Below, piece by piece: positions 1-7,414 of a DNA stretch of 20,292 bases. How positions within the stretch are numbered: position 1 is the first letter of the stretch; every line of letters begins with the position of its first letter. The stretch is from a virus, in the IMG/VR virus record IMGVR_UViG_3300022198_001883, positions 1 through 20,292 of that record; one strand, written 5' to 3'. Below the pieces are notes generated by a model. It did not search any database. It was not told the DNA's origin and saw nothing but the letters and a program-made list of their open reading frames with translations. The translations under genes and the position numbers were made by a program.

Positions 1-153
1 TGCAAAACGGATGTAACTATAAATTTACCTAGTAAATTAAATAATGATTGGAGAAAGTTATCGGATGAACAATTTAAATATATAATGAATATGTATGACA
101 AGCCTTTATCAATAGGCTATCAATTAAATATAAAAGACAATGGCAAAATCTAA
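1..153 (+). CDS. 3' end of an unknown gene upstream of the terminase genes (partial)
   Basis: The first reading frame is open from the first base of the window to a TAA at 151-153, giving 50 residues of a C-terminus. The readable end includes WRKLSDEQFKYIMNMYDKP and then SIGYQLNIKDNGKI. I do not recognise the family. The frame overlaps the small terminase start at 140 by 14 bases, the same tight overlap seen between the other genes here, which supports a real gene in the same transcription unit. Internal ATG codons at 85 and 91 exist, but the frame is open upstream of them, so the real start is probably outside the window. No function is proposed. Confidence 0.6.
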   Translation, partial: CKTDVTINLPSKLNNDWRKLSDEQFKYIMNMYDKPLSIGYQLNIKDNGKI

Positions 154-556
154 AAATCTAGGGGGGAGACCAGAAGAGCTTTTAAAGCCTGAGAAAGTCA
201 ATCAACTAAAAACTGCTTTTAGCGATGGGCTGACAATAGATCAAGCTTGTGTTTACGCTAAAATTTCAAAACAAACTTATTATAATCATATTGAAAAATA
301 TCCAGAGTTTTTGGACGAGGTAAACGCCTTAAGGCAGAATATAAGCATCTTGGCAAAAAAAAATGTAGTTAATAAGATTAAAAGCGGAGATGAGATTTCT
401 AGTAAATGGTGGCTTGAAAGAAAAGATAAAGATGAATTTAGTTTAAAAACAGAGACTCAGTTATCAGGTGAAGTGACTGAAAGGGTAGTTTATATTGATA
501 AAGAAGAAAAAGAAGCATATAATAATCATATTGATAAAATAATTAATGAAGATTAA
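140..556 (+). CDS. terS: Terminase small subunit (putative)
   Basis: A 138-residue protein immediately before, and overlapping, the large terminase gene by 11 bases, the normal place for a small terminase. Residues about 5-60 look like a DNA-binding helix-turn-helix: GGRPEEL leads into GLTIDQACVYAKISKQTYYN (30-49), with the small-residue turn and the T-Y-Y-N recognition helix typical of phage small terminases. A basic middle (KNVVNKIKSGDEISSKWWLE, about 74-93) probably belongs to oligomerisation, and the acidic Lys/Glu-rich C-terminus may contact the large subunit. By family knowledge it binds phage DNA at the packaging start and recruits and regulates the large subunit. The start has no Shine-Dalgarno sequence. 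The call rests on the HTH, the size and the position; sequence-specific recognition is inferred. Confidence 0.8.
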   Translation: MAKSKNLGGRPEELLKPEKVNQLKTAFSDGLTIDQACVYAKISKQTYYNHIEKYPEFLDEVNALRQNISILAKKNVVNKIKSGDEISSKWWLERKDKDEFSLKTETQLSGEVTERVVYIDKEEKEAYNNHIDKIINED

Positions 557-2027
557 GCACCCCGTTTATTTTGGGCAACTGCTACACAAAAGGGGGTTTA
601 AAGATTGGTTTTTATATTTATTCAGGCAGATAGAGGGTAGGAAGTTTATTATAGAGCCTATCCATCAAGATTTATTTCAGCTTTTTCAAGATATATATGA
701 TCTAAAAACAACTAGAGATAATATTAATGTACCGCCAAGATCAGCAAAAACCACACTAGCTAAATATTTTATTGCTTACACTTTGGCAATGAATCCAAAG
801 GCTAACTTTATCTATACTTCATTTTCTCAAGAGCTACTAAGCACAATATCAAGAGAGCTTGCAAGCATATTGACTAATCCAGTTTATTTGGCTATGTATA
901 ATCAGCCAATAGAAGAAGAAAAAGAAGAGTCAAACCCTATCAATGAATTTTGGCAAGAATATTTACAAAAGACGGAAGGGAAAAGCCATTTTACAAGTAG
1001 AAAAATCACTACAAAAGAAAATGGCGTTACTTTGTTTGCCTCTATTGGTTCAACTATTACAGGTCTTGGCTCAGGAACAAGGGGAGCAACTACATTTTCT
1101 GGCTGCCTTATTGTGGATGATGCAAATAAACCTTCTGACATTCATTCACAAACTATGAGAAATAGGGTAAAAACTTATTTTGAAGAAACTCTATTATCAA
1201 GGCTTAATGAATCAAACACTCCAATAATTAACATTCAACAAAGGTTGCATTTACAAGATTTAAGCGGATTTTTAATTGAAACCTATAAATTTAAAACTCT
1301 TAAAAAGCCTTTGATAGTTGACGGAGTTTGTCAAATACCTAGTCAATACACAAAAGAAAGGATTGAAGAGCTGCAAAAAAACGAGTATATGTTTTCAGCT
1401 CAATATCAACAAGCCCCTATTATGGCAGGCGGTAATTTGTTTAAAAAAGAGACAATAAAAGAAATAAGCAAGGAAGAATTACCAAGCAATTATGAATATA
1501 GATTTATTACTGGCGACTTATCGTATAAATCAAAAGAACAAAATGATTATACTTGTTTTTGCTATTGGGGGGTAGAGGTTATTAATTCATTGCCTAAGTT
1601 ATATTTAATTGATGCTAAAAGAAAAAAGATTAATGCAGTTGATGTTGATGAATGGATTGATTCTTGGATTGCTTCAAAAATAACTACTGGCTTTAGATAT
1701 ATTTGTATTGAAGATAAATCACACGGCATTTATTTAAATCAGAAATACAGGAAAAAAGGCTATCCAGTACCAAGCGAAGAGAAGCTAAAAGAATTATTGC
1801 CAGCAAGAAATATTGACAAAATTGCAAGAGCTAATAACTCTATACCTTGTTTAAATAGCAACGATCCCAATTTAATAATCAATAAAGATATTGAAAACTG
1901 GCAAGAAATGAAAGATGAATTGTTAAGCTTTCCTAATGCTGACCATGACGATTTTGTAGATAATGTTATAGATGGTGTTCATATTGCACTACTCAAGAGG
2001 AAAGCAACCTTTTTTGATATTTTATAG
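546..2027 (+). CDS. terL: Terminase large subunit (packaging ATPase and nuclease)
   Basis: A 493-residue protein of usual TerL length. The ATPase half has a phage-type Walker A motif, VPPRSAKTT (62-70), in which the second glycine of the classical P-loop is replaced by Ala, and a Walker B motif CLIVDD (187-192). INIQQRLHLQDLSG (228-241) fits the coupling-motif region. The C-terminal half looks like an RNase H-fold nuclease: acidic residues D324 (ITGD), E389/D390 (ICIED) and the DHDDFVDN cluster (466-473). By family knowledge it cuts concatemeric DNA and pumps it through the portal into the prohead. A short acidic low-complexity stretch IEEEKEES (122-129) looks like a lineage-specific loop insertion. 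It starts inside the small terminase gene and ends with TAG, before the largest non-coding gap of the window. Confidence 0.95.
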   Translation: MKIKHPVYFGQLLHKRGFKDWFLYLFRQIEGRKFIIEPIHQDLFQLFQDIYDLKTTRDNINVPPRSAKTTLAKYFIAYTLAMNPKANFIYTSFSQELLSTISRELASILTNPVYLAMYNQPIEEEKEESNPINEFWQEYLQKTEGKSHFTSRKITTKENGVTLFASIGSTITGLGSGTRGATTFSGCLIVDDANKPSDIHSQTMRNRVKTYFEETLLSRLNESNTPIINIQQRLHLQDLSGFLIETYKFKTLKKPLIVDGVCQIPSQYTKERIEELQKNEYMFSAQYQQAPIMAGGNLFKKETIKEISKEELPSNYEYRFITGDLSYKSKEQNDYTCFCYWGVEVINSLPKLYLIDAKRKKINAVDVDEWIDSWIASKITTGFRYICIEDKSHGIYLNQKYRKKGYPVPSEEKLKELLPARNIDKIARANNSIPCLNSNDPNLIINKDIENWQEMKDELLSFPNADHDDFVDNVIDGVHIALLKRKATFFDIL

Positions 2028-2085
2028 TTGACAATTTACAAATCTTTATTTTATCTATAATTAAGGGATATATATTTCAATTTTG
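2028..2085 (+). promoter_or_regulatory. Intergenic gap with a possible promoter before the head genes
   Basis: At 58 bases this is the longest non-coding stretch in the window. It begins with a perfect TTGACA (2028-2033). At 17 bases' spacing lies TTATCT (2051-2056), a poor -10 match. A perfect TATAAT lies at 2056-2061 but is 22 bases away, or 15 bases from an alternative -35-like TTTACA (2035-2040). An AAGGGA at 2063-2068 resembles a Shine-Dalgarno core but is about 17 bases from the portal ATG, too far to work normally. In DNA this AT-rich, chance promoter-like hexamers are common. The only support is that this is the single place where the gene block is not continuous. Confidence 0.35.
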
Positions 2086-3369
2086 ATGGCGAAAAAAAAA
2101 GCAATTGCAACAGCTGGACAATATATATCTAATGGCTTATCTGATATAGCTTTTGGCTTATCTGCAACTAAACAATTATCAAGCGTTGACACTATAAGGC
2201 TAAATAATAGAGAGTATCTAGTATCTAATGATCGTCCTACTTTATCTTATGCTTATTCAACCTATGGTATAATTCAGACTTTAATTGATCAACCTATTGA
2301 CGATGCTTTTAGAGGTGGATTTATGATTAAATCAAATCAATTAGATGATAATGACATTTACGAGCTGCAAAAGTACATTACTAAAAATGATGTTTTGGAA
2401 GTAATAAAAGAGTCGGCGAAGTGGTCGAGGCTTTTTGGTGGTGCAGGAATTATAATAAATACAGTTGGCAATTCTAACCAACCACTTAATATAAATCAAA
2501 TCAATAAAAACACGCCTCTTAAATTCTATGCCGCTGATCTTTGGGAGCTTAATAGAGTAAATGAAGGAAGCTACACAGAAGAAAAGCCATATATTGAAGG
2601 AAGCGGACAAGCTACATATTATTATTATGGTAAGGAAATACACAGCTCAAGAATAAATATAATAAATGGTAAAACTGCCCCTTCATTGCTTAGACCACAA
2701 TTAAGAGGTTGGGGAATGAGTGAGGTTGAAAGAATAATAAGAAGTTTCAACCAATATCTAAAAAATAATAATGTTATATTTGAATTGCTTGATGAGGCTA
2801 AGGTTGATATTTATTCTATTGAAGGCTTAAATGATAGAATAGCAACTCCAGATGGCTCAAGAAAAACATTACAGATATTACAAGCAATGAATCAAATTAA
2901 AAGCTATCAAAACGCCATTGTTAAAGACAAAGCTGATGAATACGAGCAAAAGAGCTTAACATTCGCAGGACTTGCGGAAGTATTAAGGGAAATAAGAATC
3001 GGCATTGCCGCAGATGTTAAAATGCCAGTTAATAAACTTTTCGGACAATCAGCAACAGGCTTTTCAAGTGGTCAAGATTCTATTGAAAACTACAACTCAA
3101 TGATTGAATCAGAGATTAGAGGCAAATATGATAGTATTATTATAAACATACTTAAATTATGTTGCAAAAAGCTATTTGATGTAGTTATAGATGATCTTGA
3201 TATTGAATATTATCCATTAAGACAATTAACAGCAGATCAAGAGGCAACCGTCAATAATACAATCATTAATAACATTTTATCTTTGCTTGATAGAGGTATA
3301 ATAAGTAATGAACAAGCAATCCAAGAAATAAACAAGCGTAATATTTTAATGACTCAAATTGATGAGTAA
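2086..3369 (+). CDS. Portal protein (DUF1073 family)
   Basis: A 427-residue protein directly after the large terminase. It resembles the DUF1073 portal family: an early segment SYAYSTYGIIQTLIDQPIDD (about 54-73) that leads into the AFRGG stretch, then WSRLFGGAGIII, a central region rich in helices, and a late QSATGFSSGQDSIENY segment typical of the portal clip/crown region. By family knowledge a dodecameric ring sits at one capsid vertex, nucleates assembly and is the channel for DNA. I chose the ATG at 2086; an in-frame TTG one codon earlier (2083) is less likely. The frame ends just after PLRQLTADQEATVNN and a short helical tail. The 2H-phosphodiesterase-like Acb1 domain fused to some members of this family is absent. 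Its last 8 bases overlap the next gene. Confidence 0.88.
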   Translation: MAKKKAIATAGQYISNGLSDIAFGLSATKQLSSVDTIRLNNREYLVSNDRPTLSYAYSTYGIIQTLIDQPIDDAFRGGFMIKSNQLDDNDIYELQKYITKNDVLEVIKESAKWSRLFGGAGIIINTVGNSNQPLNINQINKNTPLKFYAADLWELNRVNEGSYTEEKPYIEGSGQATYYYYGKEIHSSRINIINGKTAPSLLRPQLRGWGMSEVERIIRSFNQYLKNNNVIFELLDEAKVDIYSIEGLNDRIATPDGSRKTLQILQAMNQIKSYQNAIVKDKADEYEQKSLTFAGLAEVLREIRIGIAADVKMPVNKLFGQSATGFSSGQDSIENYNSMIESEIRGKYDSIIINILKLCCKKLFDVVIDDLDIEYYPLRQLTADQEATVNNTIINNILSLLDRGIISNEQAIQEINKRNILMTQIDE

Positions 3370-4315
3370 AGAATTAAAGCCAGTTATAACGCCAATTAAA
3401 TTTGAACAAGAAATAGCTAAAAATATTTATAGCTTTTTGCTTGAATCTTTATTACAGCCCTTACTTGATGAGTTTAAGGAAAAAAAAGGCTTATATTATA
3501 ATTCAGCAATAAATAATATTACTAGAGCAATAAGAAGCGGTCGCATTGGATATGATCAAGGAATTGTTAAAGGCTCGTTTAATGTTGCAATAATAAAAGA
3601 ATTTAACAAGCTGGGTTTTAAATTTGATCAAAGAATAAAAGGCTTTAGAGTTAATGTTAATCAATTACCAGTTGAGCTGCAATTAACTATCGGTAAAGCT
3701 AATTATGCAGGAAAAAGACTGGCAACTTCTTTATTGGATAAAATAAACAATCTTAATATTGAGGAAAAAATCATAAATTTTAACTTGCAAGATAAATATT
3801 ATCAAATATTAGATAATATAGATGATAACTTAACCAAAAGTATTAGCCAAGTTATTGGGCTTGATATAAAAACAACTCAAGCACAAAAACTAAAAATATC
3901 TGAAGAGTTTACAAATAATATGAAACTCTTTATTAAAGATTTTGCTAATAATGAAATTGTTAAGTTAAGAGAGCAGGTAGAGCAATCTGCTTTTAGTGGC
4001 GTGAGAGCTGAAAGTTTACAAAGAACTATTGAAAAAAGCTTTGGAGTGAGTCAAAATAAATCACTTTTTTTAGCAAAACAAGAAATAGGACTTTTTACTT
4101 CATTTTATAAAGAAGCAAAATATAAAGAGCTAGGTATTACAAAATATAGATGGTCAACCTCTAGGGATGTGAGAGTAAGAGAAGACCATCAAGATCTCAA
4201 CAACAAGATTTTTTCATTCAATAATCCTCCAATAGTTAATAAACAAACTGGTAAACGAGCAAATCCAAGCCAAGATTTTGGCTGTCGTTGTGTCGCAATA
4301 CCTATTATAGATTAA
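3362..4315 (+). CDS. Minor head / head morphogenesis protein (Mu gpF / SPP1 gp7-like)
   Basis: A 317-residue protein with the C-terminal signature of the Phage_Mu_F family: the tryptophan of YRWSTSRDVRVREDHQDL (W264, H276), then an NPPIVNKQTGKRANPSQ stretch and a terminal DFGCRCVAI with two cysteines (C308, C310). The N-terminal two thirds are helical, charged and poorly conserved, as usual. By family knowledge this minor head protein binds the portal and a few copies enter the capsid; in SPP1 gp7 it affects DNA delivery. I take the ATG at 3362, inside the last codons of the portal gene (8-base overlap); a TTG one codon earlier at 3359 is not preferred. The portal-then-Mu-F order matches related phages and supports both calls. 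Confidence 0.88.
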   Translation: MSKELKPVITPIKFEQEIAKNIYSFLLESLLQPLLDEFKEKKGLYYNSAINNITRAIRSGRIGYDQGIVKGSFNVAIIKEFNKLGFKFDQRIKGFRVNVNQLPVELQLTIGKANYAGKRLATSLLDKINNLNIEEKIINFNLQDKYYQILDNIDDNLTKSISQVIGLDIKTTQAQKLKISEEFTNNMKLFIKDFANNEIVKLREQVEQSAFSGVRAESLQRTIEKSFGVSQNKSLFLAKQEIGLFTSFYKEAKYKELGITKYRWSTSRDVRVREDHQDLNNKIFSFNNPPIVNKQTGKRANPSQDFGCRCVAIPIID

Positions 4316-4318
4316 AGA

Positions 4319-4645
4319 ATGTCTTTAAAACAATTTCAATCTGATTTAACCATTAACAACTTGTATCAAGTTAGTATAGCTGTTCCTTCTGGGTTAGGTG
4401 ATATTTTAAAACCTAGAATTACTAATATTGGCGGCAATATCACGATCTATGGTTCGGAAAAACAACCAGCAGGTTTAACTTTAGCTAATATTTCAACAAA
4501 AATGGCTCTCATCGTTACAATGGATAGCCAAATGAAAATACTTGATTCAATACCTAATTATATTTGCGTTGTTCAAAACTCAGGCACAAGCACAGAGCTT
4601 GTAGTTTCTGCTTTGGATATAACATCGTTACAAGTTATTTCTTAA
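4319..4645 (+). CDS. Small protein of unknown function in the head module
   Basis: A 108-residue protein, three bases after the minor head gene and one base before the protease gene. I do not recognise the family. It has no signal peptide and no clear transmembrane helix. Alternating hydrophobic and polar residues (NNLYQVSIAV, NITIYGS, MALIVTM, YICVVQN, TELVVSALDI) suggest a mainly beta-strand fold. Position among head genes and a beta-rich composition would fit a capsid decoration or head-associated virion protein, but that is inference from context only. The start follows the previous stop with the sequence TAAAGA and has no good Shine-Dalgarno sequence. Confidence 0.65.
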   Translation: MSLKQFQSDLTINNLYQVSIAVPSGLGDILKPRITNIGGNITIYGSEKQPAGLTLANISTKMALIVTMDSQMKILDSIPNYICVVQNSGTSTELVVSALDITSLQVIS

Positions 4646-4646
4646 T

Positions 4647-5600
4647 ATGAAAGCAACTAATCAAAGCCCTAAATTGAAAGCTCAAACTTATACTGGCAGG
4701 TTTCTTGAAGCTGGCGTTGTTCAATATGAAGATGAAATGGCTTATATACGCCAAGAAAACTTAATGAATATTGGCGAAAAGTTTAAAGGAGCTTATGTTG
4801 TTATCGATCATAAAGATTTAACGGAAGATGAAACCGATCAAGTATGCGGCTATATTTCCAAAGTTTGGCTTGATGATGGTTGGGTATGGTGTGATTTTGT
4901 AGTGAATAATGAAGAAGCAATAAATTTGATTGATAATGAAAATTATTCTTTAAGTTGTGCATATTGGGCGATAACTAAAGACATCAAAGGTACATACCAC
5001 AATATACCTTATGATAAAGAGATTGTTGATGGCGAAGCAATACACTTAGCCATTGTCAATAAGCCTCGTTATGAGGACGCAATTATTTATAAAAATTCAA
5101 TTAAAGACAAAATAATGACTATTTTTAAATTTAAAAAAGAGGAAAAAAAAGAAAACTCTATAACTAAAGAAATTGATCTTGAGACTGCTCGTTTTGAGAT
5201 TGAAGAAGGTAAAACTGTTTCAGTTGCTGATATGATCAAAGCATATAACGCCGCAGAAGAAGAAAAGAAAGCCAAAGAAGAAGAAGAAAAAGCAAAAGTA
5301 AATTCTGATGATGAATTTGAAATTGATGGCAAAATGGTTAAAGTCAAAGACTTAGCTAATGCTTACAAAGCTCAAATGAAGAAAAACGAGGAAGAAAAAG
5401 AAGAAGAGAAAAAAGAAAACGAAGAAGATGAAAAAAAAGATGAAGAAGAAAAGAAAGAAGCAAAAAAAAATTCTAAGGATTTTGAGGAAATAGAAGAAGC
5501 TAAAAAAGAGGCTTTGAAAAACTCAAAAGAAAATCAAGTTAAAATTTCAACTCCAATGTCGGAATTAAAACTTGGTAAGTCTCTTTATGGGTCTAAATAA
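4647..5600 (+). CDS. DUF2213 prohead protease fused to a charged scaffold-like C-terminus
   Basis: A 317-residue protein in two parts. Residues 1-148 resemble the DUF2213 prohead protease family: TGRFLEAGVVQYED near the start, VVIDHKDL carrying a candidate catalytic His (H55), NYSLSCAYWA with candidate nucleophile Ser (S101 or S103), and HLAIVNKPRYEDA (133-145). Residues about 158-300 are almost entirely Glu, Lys, Asp and Ala in long helix-forming runs (EEKKE-type repeats), the composition expected of a scaffolding domain. No separate scaffold gene is seen, so the C-terminal half probably serves as scaffold and is removed on maturation. An internal Met157 (ATG at 5115) at the domain boundary could start a separate scaffold. 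Catalytic assignments follow herpesvirus-type protease folds and are inferred, not certain. Confidence 0.85.
   Translation: MKATNQSPKLKAQTYTGRFLEAGVVQYEDEMAYIRQENLMNIGEKFKGAYVVIDHKDLTEDETDQVCGYISKVWLDDGWVWCDFVVNNEEAINLIDNENYSLSCAYWAITKDIKGTYHNIPYDKEIVDGEAIHLAIVNKPRYEDAIIYKNSIKDKIMTIFKFKKEEKKENSITKEIDLETARFEIEEGKTVSVADMIKAYNAAEEEKKAKEEEEKAKVNSDDEFEIDGKMVKVKDLANAYKAQMKKNEEEKEEEKKENEEDEKKDEEEKKEAKKNSKDFEEIEEAKKEALKNSKENQVKISTPMSELKLGKSLYGSK
5115..5600 (+). CDS. Possible nested scaffolding protein from an internal start
   Basis: The ATG at 5115 lies in frame exactly between the protease domain and the charged C-terminal region. It would give a 161-residue protein starting MTIFKFKKEEKKENS and containing only the scaffold-like part. 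In phage lambda the scaffold Nu3 is made in the same way from a start inside the protease gene C. The sequence before this ATG is AT-rich (AAAGACAAAATA) without a Shine-Dalgarno sequence, but nearly all starts in this phage look like that. The evidence is positional only. Confidence 0.3.
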   Translation: MTIFKFKKEEKKENSITKEIDLETARFEIEEGKTVSVADMIKAYNAAEEEKKAKEEEEKAKVNSDDEFEIDGKMVKVKDLANAYKAQMKKNEEEKEEEKKENEEDEKKDEEEKKEAKKNSKDFEEIEEAKKEALKNSKENQVKISTPMSELKLGKSLYGSK

Positions 5601-5620
5601 TAATTTAAATAAAAAAGAAA

Positions 5621-6061
5621 ATGGCTGAATTAAATCAATTCGAACAATCACAAGTTAAAGGTCTTTTAGATCTTGGCTTTAATGCAAATATTTTAAATGC
5701 TCAAGTTAAGTCTAGCTCTGTAAATACACTAGTTGGCGGTAGTGCTGTTGTACTACAAGACGAAGCAGGAAAAATAATGACTGTAGACAAAGCAGGTGCA
5801 ACCACTGATGACATTATTGGTGTTGTACTTTACGAAGTTAAAAAAAGCTCTTTTGTAGCTAATGATTTCGTAAGAGTAGCTTTTGCAAACTCTGTTGTAG
5901 TTATGGAAGCTTCGGCTGCTATTGCTAAAGGTGCAGATGTTGAGGTTGTTTTATCTGGTGATAAAATAGCAACTAAAACTACTGGAACTACTATTGGTAG
6001 AGCTTTGGATAAAGCAAGTGCTGATGGCGACTTAATAAGAGTTTTAATCAAAACTAACTAA
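5621..6061 (+). CDS. Putative capsid decoration / cement protein (DUF2190-like)
   Basis: A 146-residue protein between the protease/scaffold and the major capsid protein, where decoration proteins usually sit. It has a low-complexity, beta-strand-rich composition dominated by Val, Ala, Gly and Ser. The pattern GSAVVLQDEAGKIMTVDKAG, then DDIIGVVLYEVKK, VRVAFANSVVVMEASAAIAK, VEVVLSGDKIATKTTGTTIG and a closing DGDLIRVLIKTN resembles small trimeric capsid proteins that note an initial value, a default status and an imposed property in successive strands, as in DUF2190 members. By family knowledge such proteins sit on the outside of the head and stabilise it. The start follows an AT-rich leader, AATTTAAATAAAAAAGAAA. 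The family assignment is moderate; the position is strong. Confidence 0.65.
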   Translation: MAELNQFEQSQVKGLLDLGFNANILNAQVKSSSVNTLVGGSAVVLQDEAGKIMTVDKAGATTDDIIGVVLYEVKKSSFVANDFVRVAFANSVVVMEASAAIAKGADVEVVLSGDKIATKTTGTTIGRALDKASADGDLIRVLIKTN

Positions 6062-6062
6062 T

Positions 6063-6084
6063 TTTAATTTAAAATATTTATAAA
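6063..6084 (+). promoter_or_regulatory. AT-rich leader of the major capsid gene, with motif shared with the sheath gene
   Basis: The 23-base gap before the capsid gene is purely A and T and contains TTTAATTTAAAAT (6063-6075), ending 9 bases before the ATG. The same 13-mer precedes the tail sheath gene at 9272-9284. There is no Shine-Dalgarno sequence. An unstructured A/T-rich leader could promote ribosome binding for these two high-copy virion proteins. With such AT-rich DNA a chance match is possible. Confidence 0.35.
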
Positions 6085-7131
6085 ATGGACAAGAACAAAA
6101 TATTTAATATGATTGCAGGATTAGAGCTAACTGGAAAAGCTCCAGAAGGTTCTATTATCTCATCAGTACAACATTCTAAGCAAGACAAGCCTTTATATAA
6201 TGCTGCTCCTACTGGATATCAAGCTACTATTGATACCCTTACTTATATCAAGCAAGAAGTTATCAAACAAAAATTCTATGAAGAAAGCCCTGCTGACTTC
6301 TTACCAGTTAAAGTAGGCGAAGGTGCTTTCTCAAGTGAATTTGTTTACTACACTAATTTTGAATTTTCTGATAGTTTTGAATCTGGCTTAATGGGTCAAG
6401 GAACTGGAACTAGGAAATCTAAATCAGAAGTTGGTTATGATACTAAAAGGTTAAACCCTTATTTTTGGGCTAAAGAGCTTGAATATTCACTAATTGAAAT
6501 TGAGCAAGCATCTAAAAATGTTGGTTCAGCTATTTCTTTAATAACTCAAAGAGAAGAAGCTCAAAAAAGAAACTGGGATCTTGGTATTCAAAAAACAGCT
6601 TTCTTAGGTTTAAATGCAAATGGTGTTGAAGGTCTTTTGAACTTAAGCGGAGTTACTAATAATTTAGCTGTTATTACTAAGGCTATTAGCTCAATGACTC
6701 CAGCAGAAATTCAAGTTGTGGCTAGAAATATGATTAATGCATATTGGACTAACAATAACAAAACTGCTAAACCTAATACTTTAGTAATTCCATATTCTGA
6801 TTATTTTGGTTTGTCTGAATTTATTGATGCAACTGGTATTTACAAAACTAAAGGCGAGTATCTATTAGAATCTCTTAGATTTGCTACTGGTAATCCAAAT
6901 TTCCAAGTTAAGCCTTTACAATATGCAGATACTGCTGATAATGGCTTAGGTGTTAATAGATATACTTTGTATAAAAATGACGCTCAAGTTTTGGAAATGA
7001 ACATTCCAATCGATTATACAACTACTACTTTTGGAACTGCTAATAATTTTGATTTTGGCTCTGTTGCTTATGGTCAATTCACTGGCGTTATTGCTAAGAG
7101 ACCGAAAGAAATCTTATATTTCAGTTACTAA
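6085..7131 (+). CDS. Major capsid protein (DUF2184-type)
   Basis: A 348-residue protein with features of the DUF2184 capsid family (HK97 fold by family knowledge). FLPVKVGEGAFSSEFVYYTN (about 72-91) is followed by a GTGTRKSKSEVGYD loop, the long helix region ELEYSLIEIEQASKNVG, the conserved KRNWDLGIQKTAFLG turn and GVEGLLNLSGV. Later come TPAEIQVVARNMINAYW and the A-domain-like stretch NTLVIPYSDYFGL. The C-terminus, AYGQFTGVIAKRPKEILYFSY, matches the usual ending in which the chain returns to the capsomer. Several hundred copies form the icosahedral shell. No obvious N-terminal propeptide boundary is visible, although the first 45 residues could be cleaved by the upstream protease. Confidence 0.88.
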   Translation: MDKNKIFNMIAGLELTGKAPEGSIISSVQHSKQDKPLYNAAPTGYQATIDTLTYIKQEVIKQKFYEESPADFLPVKVGEGAFSSEFVYYTNFEFSDSFESGLMGQGTGTRKSKSEVGYDTKRLNPYFWAKELEYSLIEIEQASKNVGSAISLITQREEAQKRNWDLGIQKTAFLGLNANGVEGLLNLSGVTNNLAVITKAISSMTPAEIQVVARNMINAYWTNNNKTAKPNTLVIPYSDYFGLSEFIDATGIYKTKGEYLLESLRFATGNPNFQVKPLQYADTADNGLGVNRYTLYKNDAQVLEMNIPIDYTTTTFGTANNFDFGSVAYGQFTGVIAKRPKEILYFSY

Positions 7132-7147
7132 TAAAAAATAAATAACA

Positions 7148-7414
7148 ATGTCTAAAATAGAAGTAATTAATCACTCTGGAGCAATGGCTACACTTTCAAA
7201 AGGAGATATTAAGCCAAATGAAATTGTAACTTTGGAAGGTAAAGAGTTAGAATTAGCTTTAAAACTAGGTTTTAAAAAAACATCTGAGCTAGGCAAGATT
7301 ATTGATGATAGTAAACTTCTTGAAGAAGCTTTATCAGAAAACGAAAGACTATCAAAAGAACTTGAAAAAGCTTTAGATAAAATAGCAAAATTAGAAAAAT
7401 CTAATCGCAAATAG
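7148..7414 (+). CDS. Small head/neck-region protein with a C-terminal coiled coil, function unknown
   Basis: An 88-residue protein between the major capsid and the connector genes. The first half (IEVINHSGAMATLSKGDIKP, then EIVTLEGKELELALKLGFKK) looks like a compact mixed alpha/beta domain. Residues about 55-86 (LLEEALSENERLSKELEKAL, then DKIAKLEKSNRK) have heptad spacing of Leu and Ile and should form a coiled coil. Small proteins at this locus are common in related phages and are often virion or neck components, but I do not recognise this one well enough to name it. It ends with TAG and is separated from the next ATG by 3 bases. Confidence 0.65.
   Translation: MSKIEVINHSGAMATLSKGDIKPNEIVTLEGKELELALKLGFKKTSELGKIIDDSKLLEEALSENERLSKELEKALDKIAKLEKSNRK

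Noticed and set aside
902-1141. Open frames on the opposite strand inside terL, and similar ones at 2341-2643, 5087-5347, 5830-6051, 7171-7449, 9571-9780 and 10913-11101
   Set aside because: They lie wholly inside strongly supported genes, have low-complexity compositions that mirror the opposite coding strand, and show no family features.
943-1158. Second open frame on the + strand inside terL
   Set aside because: It is in another frame across the conserved Walker B region of terL and has no recognisable motif.
2025-2027. TAG stops as reassigned (suppressor) codons
   Set aside because: The three TAG-ended genes (terL, the 88-residue protein and the DUF4054 connector) have normal lengths or a clear next gene directly after, and TGA and TAA also act as stops, so the standard code fits.
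2063-2068. AAGGGA as a Shine-Dalgarno sequence for the portal gene
   Set aside because: It is about 17 bases from the portal ATG, beyond the working range.
3250-3369. Possible anti-CBASS Acb1 nuclease domain at the end of the DUF1073 portal
   Set aside because: Some members of this family carry or are named after an Acb1 phosphodiesterase. Here the protein ends soon after the portal core and no pair of H-x-T/S motifs is visible, so only portal function is supported.
5462-5470. Run of nine A residues in the scaffold region, and another run near 5141, as frameshift or transcript-slippage sites
   Set aside because: A -1 shift at either run meets a stop codon very soon, giving only a truncated protein; the runs follow naturally from Lys-rich coding in AT-rich DNA.
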